Source of the DNA: Acidobacteriota bacterium
GTDB taxonomy: Bacteria > Acidobacteriota > Terriglobia > Bryobacterales > UBA6623
Length of the DNA stretch: 64,000 nucleotides
Direction of reading: 5' to 3'
NCBI GenBank assembly: GCA_016125275.1
Contig: WGMB01000008.1
Location: 1 to 64,000, forward strand
Position numbers and translations under genes: made by a program
Shown: piece after piece, positions 28,866-37,654 of the stretch
How the letters are laid out: the number at the start of each line of letters is the position of its first letter
Position numbering within the stretch: the stretch's first letter is position 1
Notes under the pieces: generated by a model
Seen by the model: only the letters and a program-made list of their open reading frames with translations
Databases searched by the model: none
What the model was told of the DNA's origin: nothing

Positions 28866-30221
28866 CTAGGAGGACGCCGTGGCCGCCAAGGGCAACTGCA
28901 GCCGCGAGACGCAACCGCGGCCGTCGTCGCGGTTGGACAGGGTGAGGGCCCCGCCGTGGCGCTCGGCGATCTTGCGCGACAGCACCAGCCCGACGCCGGC
29001 GCCGTCCGGTTTGGTCGTGTAGAACGGCACGAACAGGTTGGCGTCGTCGGCCAAGCCGGGCCCTTCGTCCTCCACGCGGATCTCGACCAAGCCGTGGCCG
29101 GCGCTCCAGCTCAGCCGGACCGCGCCGCCGGTTTCGAGCGCGGCGTCGGCGCCGTTGCGGACGAGGTTGATGAGGGCCTGCTCGAGCTGATCGGGGTCGG
29201 CGGCGATCTCCACCGGCGGGCCGGGCTCGACCGAGGGCCGCAAGCGGGTCTCCACGCCGGCCACCCGCTCCACCAACTGCGCCACGTCGACGGCTTCCAG
29301 GCGCGGCTCGGGCAGGCGGGCCAGCTTGGCGTAGGCGGAGAGGAAGCGGCCCAGCGCTTCCGAGCGCCGCTCGATCACCCCAAGACCCTCGATCATGTCG
29401 GCGCCGTCGCGCTCCTGGGCCACGCCGCGCCGCACGCGGTCCGCTAGGCTCCCGGCGATGGATTGGATCGGCGCCAGCGAGTTGTTGAGCTCGTGGCTGA
29501 GCACGCGCACCAGCCGCTGCCAGGCCTGTAGCTCCTCCTCGCGCAGCTCGCGGGTGAGGTCGGCCAGGGCCAGCAGGTCGTGGGGCCGGCCGTTCTCGCG
29601 AAAGCGGCTGCGGCGCGCCGACCAGCGTCCGGACCCGCCCGGAAAGACCTTGTCGAAGGCTCGGCCGGGCTCGGCGGCGAGGCAGCCCGTCAGGTCCAGC
29701 TCTTCGGCCGTCTTGCCGATCAGGCGCGTGGCGGGACCGGCCAGCAGGCGTTCGCCGGCGTGGTTCACCAGCCGCAGCTTGCCGGCTTCGTCAAAGGCGA
29801 ACACGGCGGCGTCGATCTCGTCCATCACCTTCTGCAGCAACGCAGCGGCCTCGATCGCGCCGATGCGCTGGGCGCGCAGGGTTTCGGTGAGCTGGTTGGC
29901 CTCGTGCAGCGCCTCGGCCAGCGAGTCGTTGCGGCCGGTGCGCATGCGCAGCGAGTAGTCGCCTTCGCGGATTGCGGCCAGCAGGTTGGCCAGCGTCCGC
30001 AGAGGATAGGAGATGTGGCGGCGCAGGGCGAAGGCCGAACCGATCCAGCCGCCCACAGCGAGCGCCAGCAGCGGCCAGCGCACGTCCGCCGGAGCATCCC
30101 AACGCCACAGGGCCAACGCCGCCGTGACCGCCGCCGGAAAGCCCCCCAGCAGGGCCGTCAGCATCACCCGGCGTTCCAACGACAGCATGCGCGGGCGAGG
30201 TTTCACGGCCGGTCGGCTCAC
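28866..30221 (-). CDS. NtrY/NtrB-like sensor histidine kinase
   Basis: 451 aa. Two membrane segments (about 20-40 and 50-66) bracket almost no periplasmic domain, then come a HAMP-like linker, a PAS-like domain (about 125-220) and the kinase core with H-box H243 (VLSHELNNSLAPIQS), N-box LVRNGADAAL, G1 box DEGPGLADD and G2 box GAGVGLVLSRKI. The short extracytoplasmic part implies sensing in the membrane or cytoplasm. Its ATG overlaps the regulator stop by 4 bp (ATGA). Confidence 0.94.
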   Translation of the reverse strand: MSRPAVKPRPRMLSLERRVMLTALLGGFPAAVTAALALWRWDAPADVRWPLLALAVGGWIGSAFALRRHISYPLRTLANLLAAIREGDYSLRMRTGRNDSLAEALHEANQLTETLRAQRIGAIEAAALLQKVMDEIDAAVFAFDEAGKLRLVNHAGERLLAGPATRLIGKTAEELDLTGCLAAEPGRAFDKVFPGGSGRWSARRSRFRENGRPHDLLALADLTRELREEELQAWQRLVRVLSHELNNSLAPIQSIAGSLADRVRRGVAQERDGADMIEGLGVIERRSEALGRFLSAYAKLARLPEPRLEAVDVAQLVERVAGVETRLRPSVEPGPPVEIAADPDQLEQALINLVRNGADAALETGGAVRLSWSAGHGLVEIRVEDEGPGLADDANLFVPFYTTKPDGAGVGLVLSRKIAERHGGALTLSNRDDGRGCVSRLQLPLAATASS

Positions 30222-31576
30222 AACCCGTGCTTCTGCAGCCGGCGGTACATGGCGCTGCGGCTCAGCCCGAGCATCGCGGCGGCTTCGGTGACGTTGCCGC
30301 CGGTGCGCTCGAGCGTCCGGCGGATGAGGTAGCGCTCCACCTCGTCCAGGCTCATCTCGTCCAGGGTGGGGCCGCCGCGGGCGCGTCCGGCGTCGAGGCC
30401 CAGGTCGGCGGCGGCGATCTCCGAGCCGCTCGCCAGCAGCACGGCGCGCTGCACCACGTGGTCGAGCTCGCGCACGTTCCCCGGCCAGGCATGGGCCAGC
30501 AGGCGTTGCAGCGCCTCGGGGGAGAAGCCCGCGAGCTCGCGGCGGTAACGACGGGCGTGCGTCCGCAGGAACAGCTCGGCCAGCGGCGCGATGTCCTCGC
30601 GGCGCTCGCGCAAGGGCGGCAGCCGCAGCACGACCGTATTGAGCCGGAACAGCAGATCCTCGCGGAAGCGTCCCTCGCGGACCTCTTCAGCCAAGTCGGC
30701 GTTGGTGGCCGACAGAATGCGCACGTCCACCCGGCGGCCCTTGGTCGCGCCCACGCGCTCCACCACGCCGGTCTCGATCACCCGCAGCAGCCGAGCCTGC
30801 TGCGACATCGTGATATTGGCGATCTCATCGAGGAACAGCGTCCCTTCGTGGGCCAGCTCGAAGCGGCCCAGGCGGTCCTCGTCCGCCCCGGTGAAGGAGC
30901 CCTTCACGTGGCCGAACATTTCGCTCTCGAACAGGCCTTCGGCCAGCCCGCCGACGTTGACCGCCGTCAGCGGCCGGCGCGCGCGCTCGGAGGCGGCGTG
31001 CAGGGCGTGCGCCACGACCTCCTTGCCGGAGCCGTGCTCGCCGGTGATCAGCACGTTGGCGTCGGACGGGCCGATGCGGCGTACCAGATCCAGCACGCGC
31101 CGCATGGCGGCTGATTCAGCGATCAGACTGGGGGCTTCGGGCGAGCGCAGCAGGGCGTTCTCCGACTCCAGCCGCCGCGTCCGCCGCAGGGCGCGGCGCA
31201 GCTCGCACTGGTTGCGCAAAACGCTGAGCAGCCGGGCGTTGTCCCACGGCTTCTCGATGAAGTCGCGGGCGCCCCGGCGCATCGCCTCCACCGCCAGCGG
31301 TACGCTGCCCCAGGCGGTCATCACCACCACGGGCAGCGCGGCGTCGAGGCGTTGGATCTGGGTCACTAGGTCCAGGCCTTCCTTGCCGGAGGTCGTGTCG
31401 CGGGCGTAGTTGAGGTCGAGCAGGGCCACGTCCAAGTCCTCCTGCTCGACGGCGGCGAGCGCATCGGCGGGGGAGCGGCGCGCGACCACGTCGAACCCTT
31501 CGCCCTCCAGCAGCAGCCGCAGGGCGGTCAGAACGTCGGCTTGATCGTCAGCCAGGAGTGCGCGCGGCCGGGACAC
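30218..31576 (-). CDS. NtrC-family sigma-54-dependent response regulator
   Basis: 452 aa. Receiver domain at 1-120 with phospho-acceptor D54 (ALLDLNYARD). AAA+ domain at about 150-380 with Walker A (GEHGSGKE), the sigma-54 contact loop as GSFTGA (a common variant of GAFTGA), Walker B (GTLFLDEIAN) and R-finger region (RFREDLLFRL). A Fis-type helix-turn-helix ends the protein (NVTEAAAMLGLSRSAMYRRL). The start is GTG at 31576. It is first in a row of regulator, kinase and efflux genes and probably activates the sigma-54 promoter at 28747-28765. Confidence 0.95.
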   Translation of the reverse strand: MSRPRALLADDQADVLTALRLLLEGEGFDVVARRSPADALAAVEQEDLDVALLDLNYARDTTSGKEGLDLVTQIQRLDAALPVVVMTAWGSVPLAVEAMRRGARDFIEKPWDNARLLSVLRNQCELRRALRRTRRLESENALLRSPEAPSLIAESAAMRRVLDLVRRIGPSDANVLITGEHGSGKEVVAHALHAASERARRPLTAVNVGGLAEGLFESEMFGHVKGSFTGADEDRLGRFELAHEGTLFLDEIANITMSQQARLLRVIETGVVERVGATKGRRVDVRILSATNADLAEEVREGRFREDLLFRLNTVVLRLPPLRERREDIAPLAELFLRTHARRYRRELAGFSPEALQRLLAHAWPGNVRELDHVVQRAVLLASGSEIAAADLGLDAGRARGGPTLDEMSLDEVERYLIRRTLERTGGNVTEAAAMLGLSRSAMYRRLQKHGL

Positions 31577-31662
31577 AGCTTGCTATCGTCTCGGCTTTCA
31601 GTATCGCAGCGCCAACGGCGCGGGCCGGAGACGCCGCAATTCTGCCACACTGAAAGGTCGCC

Positions 31663-32871
31663 ATGGCCGAGTCGACTCTATCGCGCACCCGAGAGTTTCT
31701 GGAGCTGGAAGACTGCTGGGGAGCCCACAACTACCACCCGCTCGACGTCGTCGTGGAGCGCGCCGAGGGCCCCTGGGTCTATAGCGTGGACGGCGAGCGC
31801 TACCTGGATTGCCTGAGCGCCTACTCGGCCGTCAACCAGGGCCATTGCCACCCCAAGATCCTGCAAACCTTGCAGGAGCAGGCCGCCAAAGTCACCCTCA
31901 CCTCGCGCGCCTTCCGCAACGACCAGCTCCCGCTGTTCTACCAGGAGCTCGCCGAGCTCAGCGGCATGGAGATGGTGCTGCCCATGAACACCGGGGCGGA
32001 AGCCGTCGAGACCGCCATCAAGGCCGCTCGCCGCTGGGCCTACCGCCGCAAGGGAGTGGCCAAGGACCAGGCCGTGATCCTGGTCTGCGAGAACAACTTC
32101 CACGGCCGCACCACCACCATCGTGGGCTTTTCGAGCGACGAGGGCAGCCGCGACGACTTCGGGCCCTTCACGCCCGGCTTCCAGTCGATCCCCTTCGGCG
32201 ACCTGGAGGCCCTGGAGCGCGCCATCACGCCGAATACTGCGGCTCTGCTGGTGGAACCGATCCAGTGCGAGGCCGGCATCCTGATTCCGCCGGCCGGCTA
32301 CCTCCAGGGAGCCCAGGAGATCTGCCGGCGGCACAACGTGCTGCTGCTGCTCGACGAGATCCAGACCGGGCTGGGGAGGACCGGCGCGATGTTCTGCGCC
32401 GAGCACGAGGGCGTGCGGCCGGACGCCCTCATCCTCGGCAAGGCGCTGTCGGGCGGCTTCTATCCGGTCTCTGCCGTGGCCGGCACAAAGGAGCTGCTGG
32501 GCGTGTTCGACCCCGGCAGCCACGGCTCCACCTACGGCGGCAACCCGCTGGGCTGCGCGGTGGCGCGCACGGCGCTGCGGGTGCTGCGCGAGGAGAAGCT
32601 CGTGGAGCGCTCGGCCGAGCTCGGCGCTTGGTTTCTCGACGAGTTGCGCAAGATCGAGCATCCCGACATTCAAGAGATTCGTGGCCGAGGGTTGCTGATT
32701 GGTGTCGAATTGAAGGTTCCCGCGCGTCGGACTTGTGAGCGCCTGAAGGATTTGGGCATGCTGTGCAAGGAGACGCACGACTTCGTCATCCGCATCGCGC
32801 CGCCGCTGGTGGTGAGCAAGGATGAGCTGGCGTGGGCGGTCAGCCGCATGCGGCAAGCCTTTCAGGACTGA
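31663..32871 (+). CDS. rocD: ornithine--oxo-acid transaminase
   Basis: 402 aa, PLP class III aminotransferase. It converts ornithine and 2-oxoglutarate to glutamate semialdehyde and glutamate (arginine/proline metabolism). The PLP Lys is K260 ([16 protein letters not shown]). Rather specific ornithine-aminotransferase features include [13 protein letters not shown] near the start, [13 protein letters not shown] and the short length. AAAGG is placed before the ATG. It is divergent from the sigma-54 regulator. Confidence 0.92.
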   Translation: MAESTLSRTREFLELEDCWGAHNYHPLDVVVERAEGPWVYSVDGERYLDCLSAYSAVNQGHCHPKILQTLQEQAAKVTLTSRAFRNDQLPLFYQELAELSGMEMVLPMNTGAEAVETAIKAARRWAYRRKGVAKDQAVILVCENNFHGRTTTIVGFSSDEGSRDDFGPFTPGFQSIPFGDLEALERAITPNTAALLVEPIQCEAGILIPPAGYLQGAQEICRRHNVLLLLDEIQTGLGRTGAMFCAEHEGVRPDALILGKALSGGFYPVSAVAGTKELLGVFDPGSHGSTYGGNPLGCAVARTALRVLREEKLVERSAELGAWFLDELRKIEHPDIQEIRGRGLLIGVELKVPARRTCERLKDLGMLCKETHDFVIRIAPPLVVSKDELAWAVSRMRQAFQD

Positions 32872-32909
32872 TTCCGATTCGATTCGACCGAAAGGAGACC
32901 TACGACACA

Positions 32910-33296
32910 ATGGCCACGACGACCGAGGAAATCGCCAAAGAGCTGTTCACCCTGTGCAGCCAGGGCCAGTTCGACGCCGTCATCGAGAAGTACTACTCCG
33001 ATGACATTGTCAGCATCGAAGCCATGGGCAACGAGCAGATGCCCGCCCGCCAGGAAGGCATCGAAGCCATCAAGGGCAAGAACCAGTGGTGGGTGGAGAA
33101 CCACGACATCCACAGCGTGAAGGTGGGGGGCCCGCTGGCCGGCGGCGACAAGTTCGCCGTGACCTTCGAGCTCGACGTGACCTTCAAGCCGACCGGCCAG
33201 CGCAACGTGATGAAGGAGCTGGCTCTGTACACCGTCAAGGACGGCAAGATCGCGCAGGAAGAGTTCTTCTATCCCACCCCGGGCGCCGGCGCCTAG
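32910..33296 (+). CDS. SnoaL-like (NTF2-fold) protein
   Basis: 128 aa from the ATG at 32910, preceded by AAAGGAGA. The pattern (LFTLCSQGQFDAVIEKYYS...VKDGKIAQEEFFYP) is that of small SnoaL-like NTF2-fold proteins, which include isomerases, cyclases and ligand-binding proteins. Catalytic function cannot be assigned. It is 38 bp downstream of rocD, probably co-transcribed, and is followed by a strong terminator. Confidence 0.8.
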   Translation: MATTTEEIAKELFTLCSQGQFDAVIEKYYSDDIVSIEAMGNEQMPARQEGIEAIKGKNQWWVENHDIHSVKVGGPLAGGDKFAVTFELDVTFKPTGQRNVMKELALYTVKDGKIAQEEFFYPTPGAGA

Positions 33297-33321
33297 CCCC
33301 GCCCGTCGAAGCAGACCTTCC

Positions 33322-33366
33322 GGACCCCGGCGCGAGGGAGACGCCCCGCGCCGGGGTCCTTGCATT
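33322..33366 (+). terminator. rho-independent terminator after the SnoaL-like gene
   Basis: A perfect 13-bp GC-rich stem (33322-33334 with 33347-33359) with a 12-nt loop, then TTGCATTTT. It closes the rocD/SnoaL unit. Confidence 0.85.
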
Positions 33367-33417
33367 TTCAGGAAAGGAATCCGCGCGGAAGACCGTATCA
33401 GTGGACGAAAAGTCCCG

Positions 33418-33423
33418 TATACT
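33418..33423 (+). promoter_or_regulatory. candidate -10 (TATACT) for the nfeD-SPFH operon
   Basis: TATACT, with a weak GTATCA 17 nt upstream as -35. The start would be near 33430, leaving a leader of about 65 nt to the nfeD-like ATG. Confidence 0.35.
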
Positions 33424-33495
33424 TGGGCTTCTCCGCAGCAACGGTTTGCGCCGGCGGCCTCGGCGTTTTCAGGGGCCAAGGAGGCTCCACGCGCA

Positions 33496-33927
33496 ATGAG
33501 CTGGTGGATCTGGATCGTGGCAGGGCTGTGTCTGGCAGGGCTGGAGGCGCTGCTGGGCGGCGAGCTCTATCTGCTGTTCTTCGGCGCGGCGGGCGTGCTG
33601 GTGGGCGCGCTGACGGCGCTGGGCGTCCTGCCCGCGGCCTGGATGCAGTTGGCCGCCTTCTCGGTGGCCGCCGTCGGCGTGGCGCTGCCGCTGCGCAACA
33701 AAATCTCCGAGCGGCTCAAAGCCCGCATCCCAAGCCGGGAGATCGACGCGACCGTCGGCGCCGAAGCCCTGGTGCTCGACACGATCGCGCCCGGTGACCG
33801 CGGCAAGGCTGAGCTGCGCGGGTCCCCCTGGACGGCCGAGAACGTGGGCGAAGCCCCCTTGGCCGCCGGGCAGCGCGCCGTGGTGGAACGGCTGGAGGGA
33901 TTGACGCTTTTCTTGCGCGGGCGCTGA
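33496..33927 (+). CDS. NfeD-family membrane protein
   Basis: 143 aa. Two to three membrane helices (4-75) and a C-terminal OB-fold domain (about 85-143: ATVGAEALVLDTIAPGDRGKAEL). It is the short NfeD1b type without the ClpP-like protease domain. These proteins partner with SPFH proteins in membrane microdomains; the SPFH gene follows 37 bp downstream. Confidence 0.92.
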   Translation: MSWWIWIVAGLCLAGLEALLGGELYLLFFGAAGVLVGALTALGVLPAAWMQLAAFSVAAVGVALPLRNKISERLKARIPSREIDATVGAEALVLDTIAPGDRGKAELRGSPWTAENVGEAPLAAGQRAVVERLEGLTLFLRGR

Positions 33928-33964
33928 GCCGTCCGCGCCGGGCTGGAAAGGAAGTGGAGGATTC

Positions 33965-34882
33965 ATGGACGCACTCTTGATCCTGTTCGGATTCGTCGCT
34001 GTGATCGTGCTGATCGTCTTCGTCAAGACGGTGGTGGTGGTGCCGCAGCAGAGCGTTTACGTGTTGGAGCGGCTCGGCCGCTACTCCGGCACGCTGCACG
34101 CCGGTTTTCACATTCTGGTTCCGTTCGTGGACGTGATCCGCTACCGGCACTCGCTCAAGGAGACGGCTCTGGACGTCCCCGAGCAGATCTGCATCACCCG
34201 CGACAACGTGCAGGTGGGCGTCGACGGCGTGTTGTACCTGAAGGTGATGGACGCCGAGCGGGCCTCCTACGGCATCTCGAACTACATCTTCGCCATCAGC
34301 CAGCTCGCCCAGACGACGCTGCGCAGCGAGATCGGCAAGATCGACCTCGACCGTACCTTCGAGGAGCGCAGCACCATCAACGCCCAAGTGGTGGGCGAGA
34401 TTGACAAGGCGACCGAGCCGTGGGGCGTGAAGGTGCTGCGCTACGAGATCAAGAACATCAACCCGCCGCGCGACGTGATCGAGGCGATGGAGAAGCAGAT
34501 GCGCGCCGAGCGTGAGAAGCGCGCCCGCATCCTCGAGTCGGAAGGCTACCGCGACGCCGCCATCAACACCGCCGAGGGCGAAAAGCAGAAGACGATCAAA
34601 GACTCCGAAGCCCGCAAGCTGCAGCAGATCAACGAAGCCGAGGGCCAGGCGCAGGCGATCATCGCGGTGGCCAACGCCAACAGCGAGGGCATCCGGCGGG
34701 TGGCCGAAGCGATCAAGGAGCCGGGCGGCTACGAAGCCGTGCAGATGCGGATCGCCGAGGACTACGTGGAGCAGTTCGGCAAGCTCGCCAAGACCAACAA
34801 CACGATGATCCTGCCGGCCAACCTGACCGACATCGCCGGCGCCATCGCCACGGCGATGAACGCCGTCAAGCAGCAGCGGTAA
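33965..34882 (+). CDS. SPFH/band 7 (stomatin/QmcA-like) protein
   Basis: 305 aa. An N-terminal membrane helix (3-22) is followed by the SPFH domain (VVVPQQSVYVLERLGRYSG ... DVPEQICITRDNVQVGVDG) and a long charged coiled coil (about 165-240: EKQMRAEREKRARILESEG). It likely forms large membrane-attached rings that organise membrane proteins or proteases. GGAGG precedes the ATG. It is the operon partner of NfeD. Confidence 0.94.
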   Translation: MDALLILFGFVAVIVLIVFVKTVVVVPQQSVYVLERLGRYSGTLHAGFHILVPFVDVIRYRHSLKETALDVPEQICITRDNVQVGVDGVLYLKVMDAERASYGISNYIFAISQLAQTTLRSEIGKIDLDRTFEERSTINAQVVGEIDKATEPWGVKVLRYEIKNINPPRDVIEAMEKQMRAEREKRARILESEGYRDAAINTAEGEKQKTIKDSEARKLQQINEAEGQAQAIIAVANANSEGIRRVAEAIKEPGGYEAVQMRIAEDYVEQFGKLAKTNNTMILPANLTDIAGAIATAMNAVKQQR

Positions 34883-34903
34883 AGCGTTGCGCGGGATGGC
34901 CCG

Positions 34904-36193
34904 TCAGCGACGGCGGGCCATCCTCGGCGCCATGGCGTCGCGCCAGGCTTCGTAGTCCCGGCGCAGCTCGCGCACCGTCTCCGGCTGCCGGATCGCCAGG
35001 TCGCGGGTCTCGCTCAGGTCGGTTTCGAGGTCGAACAGCTCCGTTTCCCCCTTGTTCGACACCAGCTTCCAGCGCCCTTTGCGCACGGCCCAGCCACGGT
35101 CGGAATCGCGTTCGGTCCAGTTCCAGAAAAGGGCCTCGTGCAGGGGTCCCTCGAGCTCTCCGCGGAGGGCCAGCATGATGTCGCGGCTGTCGTAGATCCG
35201 GTCGCCGGGCGGCTCCACGCCGGCGGCGGTCAGAATCGTCTGGAAAGCGTCGATCGAGATCACCGGCTCGTCGACCACCCGGCCGGCGGGGATGCGGGCC
35301 GGCCAACGCGCCAGAAACGGCACGCGGATGCCGCCTTCGTAGACGCTGTGCTTGTAGTCGCGCAGCTTGCCGTTGTTCGCCGAGGTTCCGCGGGCGCCGC
35401 CGTTGTCGCTGAAGAACAGCACCAGAGTGTTGTCGGCGAGCCCGTGGCGGTCGAGGGCTTCGAGCACCGCCCCCACGCCTTCGTCCATCACCGCCAGCAT
35501 CGCCAAATAGGTGTTGCGCTGGGCGTCGCCGGCGTCGAACCGCTCGACGACCTCTGCCGGAGCCTGGATGGGGTTGTGGACGGCGTTGTAGGGCAGGTAG
35601 AGGAAGAACGGCTCGTCGCGGCGCCGCTCGACGAACGAGACGGCCTCGCGGGTGAGGTTGCGCGTCAGATAGCCCTGGTCGGCGATCGGCTCGTCGTTGC
35701 GGTAGATGGAGGTGACGGGGCCGCTGAGCGAGAGGTCGAAGAAGTCGTGGCCGCCATGGCCCAGAAAGCCGTAGAACTCGTCGAAGCCGCGCCGCAGCGG
35801 CCGGAACGCCGGGTCGTAGCCCAGGTGCCACTTGCCGAAGACTGCCGTGGCGTAGCCGGCAGCGCGCAGCAGGTCGGCCAAGGTGCGCTCGCTGGTCGGC
35901 AGGCCGGTGCGCGAATCAGGCGCCTGGTAAAAGCCGAAGCGTTGCTGGTAGCGCCCCGTCAACAGGCCCGCCCGGGTGGGCGAGCAGACCGGGCAACTGG
36001 CGTAGCCGTTGGTCATCCGGGCGCCTTCTTGGGCGATCCGGTCGAGGTGCGGCGTGGAGACCTCCGGCGGGTGGTCGTAGCAGGAGATATCGGCATAGCC
36101 CTGGTCGTCGGAGACGATCAGGACAAAGTTGGGACGCTCGGCGGCGGGCAAGCACAGGGCGCCCAGCACCCCAAGCAGCAGTACGGCTCGCAT
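34904..36193 (-). CDS. secreted type I sulfatase
   Basis: 429 aa from the ATG at 36193, which begins a signal peptide (MRAVLLLGVLGALCLPAAE). The metal-binding VLIVSDDQGYAD is at 24-35. The formylglycine motif is C70-S-P-T-R74 (CPVCSPTRAGLLTGR), the Cys-type that needs a formylglycine-generating enzyme, not seen in this window. FFSDNGGARG supplies further metal ligands. It hydrolyses sulfate esters of polysaccharides or aryl groups in the periplasm. It is divergent from a second sulfatase across 45 bp. Confidence 0.93.
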   Translation of the reverse strand: MRAVLLLGVLGALCLPAAERPNFVLIVSDDQGYADISCYDHPPEVSTPHLDRIAQEGARMTNGYASCPVCSPTRAGLLTGRYQQRFGFYQAPDSRTGLPTSERTLADLLRAAGYATAVFGKWHLGYDPAFRPLRRGFDEFYGFLGHGGHDFFDLSLSGPVTSIYRNDEPIADQGYLTRNLTREAVSFVERRRDEPFFLYLPYNAVHNPIQAPAEVVERFDAGDAQRNTYLAMLAVMDEGVGAVLEALDRHGLADNTLVLFFSDNGGARGTSANNGKLRDYKHSVYEGGIRVPFLARWPARIPAGRVVDEPVISIDAFQTILTAAGVEPPGDRIYDSRDIMLALRGELEGPLHEALFWNWTERDSDRGWAVRKGRWKLVSNKGETELFDLETDLSETRDLAIRQPETVRELRRDYEAWRDAMAPRMARRR

Positions 36194-36238
36194 GGCGCTG
36201 TATCGTAGCAGCGTCGGCGGCGTACAATACCGGGTCGC
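36194..36238. promoter_or_regulatory. 45-bp bidirectional promoter region between the two sulfatases
   Basis: TACAAT (36223-36228, plus) ends 10 nt before the plus-strand ATG; TACGAT (36207-36202, minus) ends 8 nt before the minus-strand ATG. Neither start has a Shine-Dalgarno, so both messages may be nearly leaderless, and one regulator could control both genes. Confidence 0.45.
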
Positions 36239-37654
36239 ATGCGTTTGCTCATTCCGCTGGTTTGTCTGGCCGCAGCAGCCCTGGCCGCGCCCCCGAACAT
36301 CGTGCTGATCGTCTCCGACGACCAGGGCTGGAACGACGTCTCGTTCCACGGCGGCGAGATCCGTACGCCGAATATCGACCGCATCGCCAGGGAAGGGGTG
36401 CAGCTCGACCGCTTCTACGTCTGCCCGGTCTGCTCGCCCACCCGCGCCGGCATGCTCACCGGCCGCTACCCCATCCGTTTCGGTATGCAGCGGGCGGTGT
36501 GCCGGCCGTTCCTGGACGTGGGGCTGCCGCCGGAAGAGATCACCATCCCGGAGATGCTGGCGCAGGCCGGCTACCGCGCGCGCGCCGCGATCGGAAAGTG
36601 GCACGTGGGCCACGCCTTCGAGCGCTTCCACCCGCTCAACCAGGGGTTTACCTTCTTCTACGGCCACTACAACGGCAACATCGACTACTTCACGCACGAG
36701 CGCGACGGCGAGCTCGACTGGCACCGCAACCTGCTCTCCAGCCACGACGAAGGCTATTCCACGGACCTGATCGCCGACGAGGCAGTGCGCTTCATCCAAA
36801 ACCGCAAAGGCGTGGGGCCGTTCTTCCTCTACGTCCCCTTCAACGCGCCGCACGAGCCGTTGCAGGTTCCCGACAAATGGCTGGACGGCTACGCCAACAT
36901 CGCCGACAAGGACCGCCGGACCTACGCCGCGATGGTCGCGGCGATGGACGCCGGGGTCGGCCGCATTCTCGATACGCTCGACAAGTCCGGCTTGGCCGCC
37001 AACACCCTGGTCTGGTTCACTTCCGACAACGGCGGCGCCCGCAACGGCGACAACACGCCGCTGCGAGCCGGCAAGGGGACGCTGTATGAGGGCGGCATCC
37101 GGGTGGCTGCGGCGGTGCGCTGGCCGGCCGGGCTCGAGGGCGGCGGGCGCAAGGTCTCCGGCCCGCTGGCCTACATCGACGTCTGGCCCACTCTGGCGCG
37201 CGTCGCGGGCTTCCCGCCCGACCCCGAGCCGAGCCCGCGGCCGCTCGACGGCGTGGACGTGTGGGACGTCATCCAGGGCCGCGCGCAGCCGCCCAAGCGC
37301 CCCTTCTTCTCCTACTACGAGCGCTACCAGGGCGAGCGGCTGGCGATGATCGACTACCCCTGGAAGCTGGTCCGCGACGGGCCGCCGATCCTCGGCCCGA
37401 ACAGCGAGGACGCCCCGCCCAAGGGCATGAAGCCCTTACGGCAGGACCCTCTGACCGTGGAGCTGTTTCAGCTCGACGCCGACCCGTACGAGCAGAACAA
37501 CCTGGCGGAGCAGCAACCCAAGCGGGTGCAGGACATGCTCGACGCGCTGCGGCATTTTCGGGCGCAGCGCCCGCGCGGCGGCGTGCCGCCGATGACGGCG
37601 CCCGACCCGCCGGGCTGGAAGCCGCCGCACGAGTGGGAGATGCGCATCCAGTGA
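36239..37654 (+). CDS. secreted type I sulfatase (arylsulfatase family)
   Basis: 471 aa. Signal peptide at 1-17, VLIVSDDQGWNDV metal motif at 22-34, and formylglycine Cys in C65-S-P-T-R69 (CPVCSPTRAGMLTGR). GKWHVGH and WFTSDNGGARNGD complete the active site. It differs from its divergent neighbour in the middle region (FYGHYNGNIDYFTHERDG), suggesting a different sulfated sugar. Its TGA overlaps the GTG of the following DUF1593 gene. Confidence 0.93.
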   Translation: MRLLIPLVCLAAAALAAPPNIVLIVSDDQGWNDVSFHGGEIRTPNIDRIAREGVQLDRFYVCPVCSPTRAGMLTGRYPIRFGMQRAVCRPFLDVGLPPEEITIPEMLAQAGYRARAAIGKWHVGHAFERFHPLNQGFTFFYGHYNGNIDYFTHERDGELDWHRNLLSSHDEGYSTDLIADEAVRFIQNRKGVGPFFLYVPFNAPHEPLQVPDKWLDGYANIADKDRRTYAAMVAAMDAGVGRILDTLDKSGLAANTLVWFTSDNGGARNGDNTPLRAGKGTLYEGGIRVAAAVRWPAGLEGGGRKVSGPLAYIDVWPTLARVAGFPPDPEPSPRPLDGVDVWDVIQGRAQPPKRPFFSYYERYQGERLAMIDYPWKLVRDGPPILGPNSEDAPPKGMKPLRQDPLTVELFQLDADPYEQNNLAEQQPKRVQDMLDALRHFRAQRPRGGVPPMTAPDPPGWKPPHEWEMRIQ

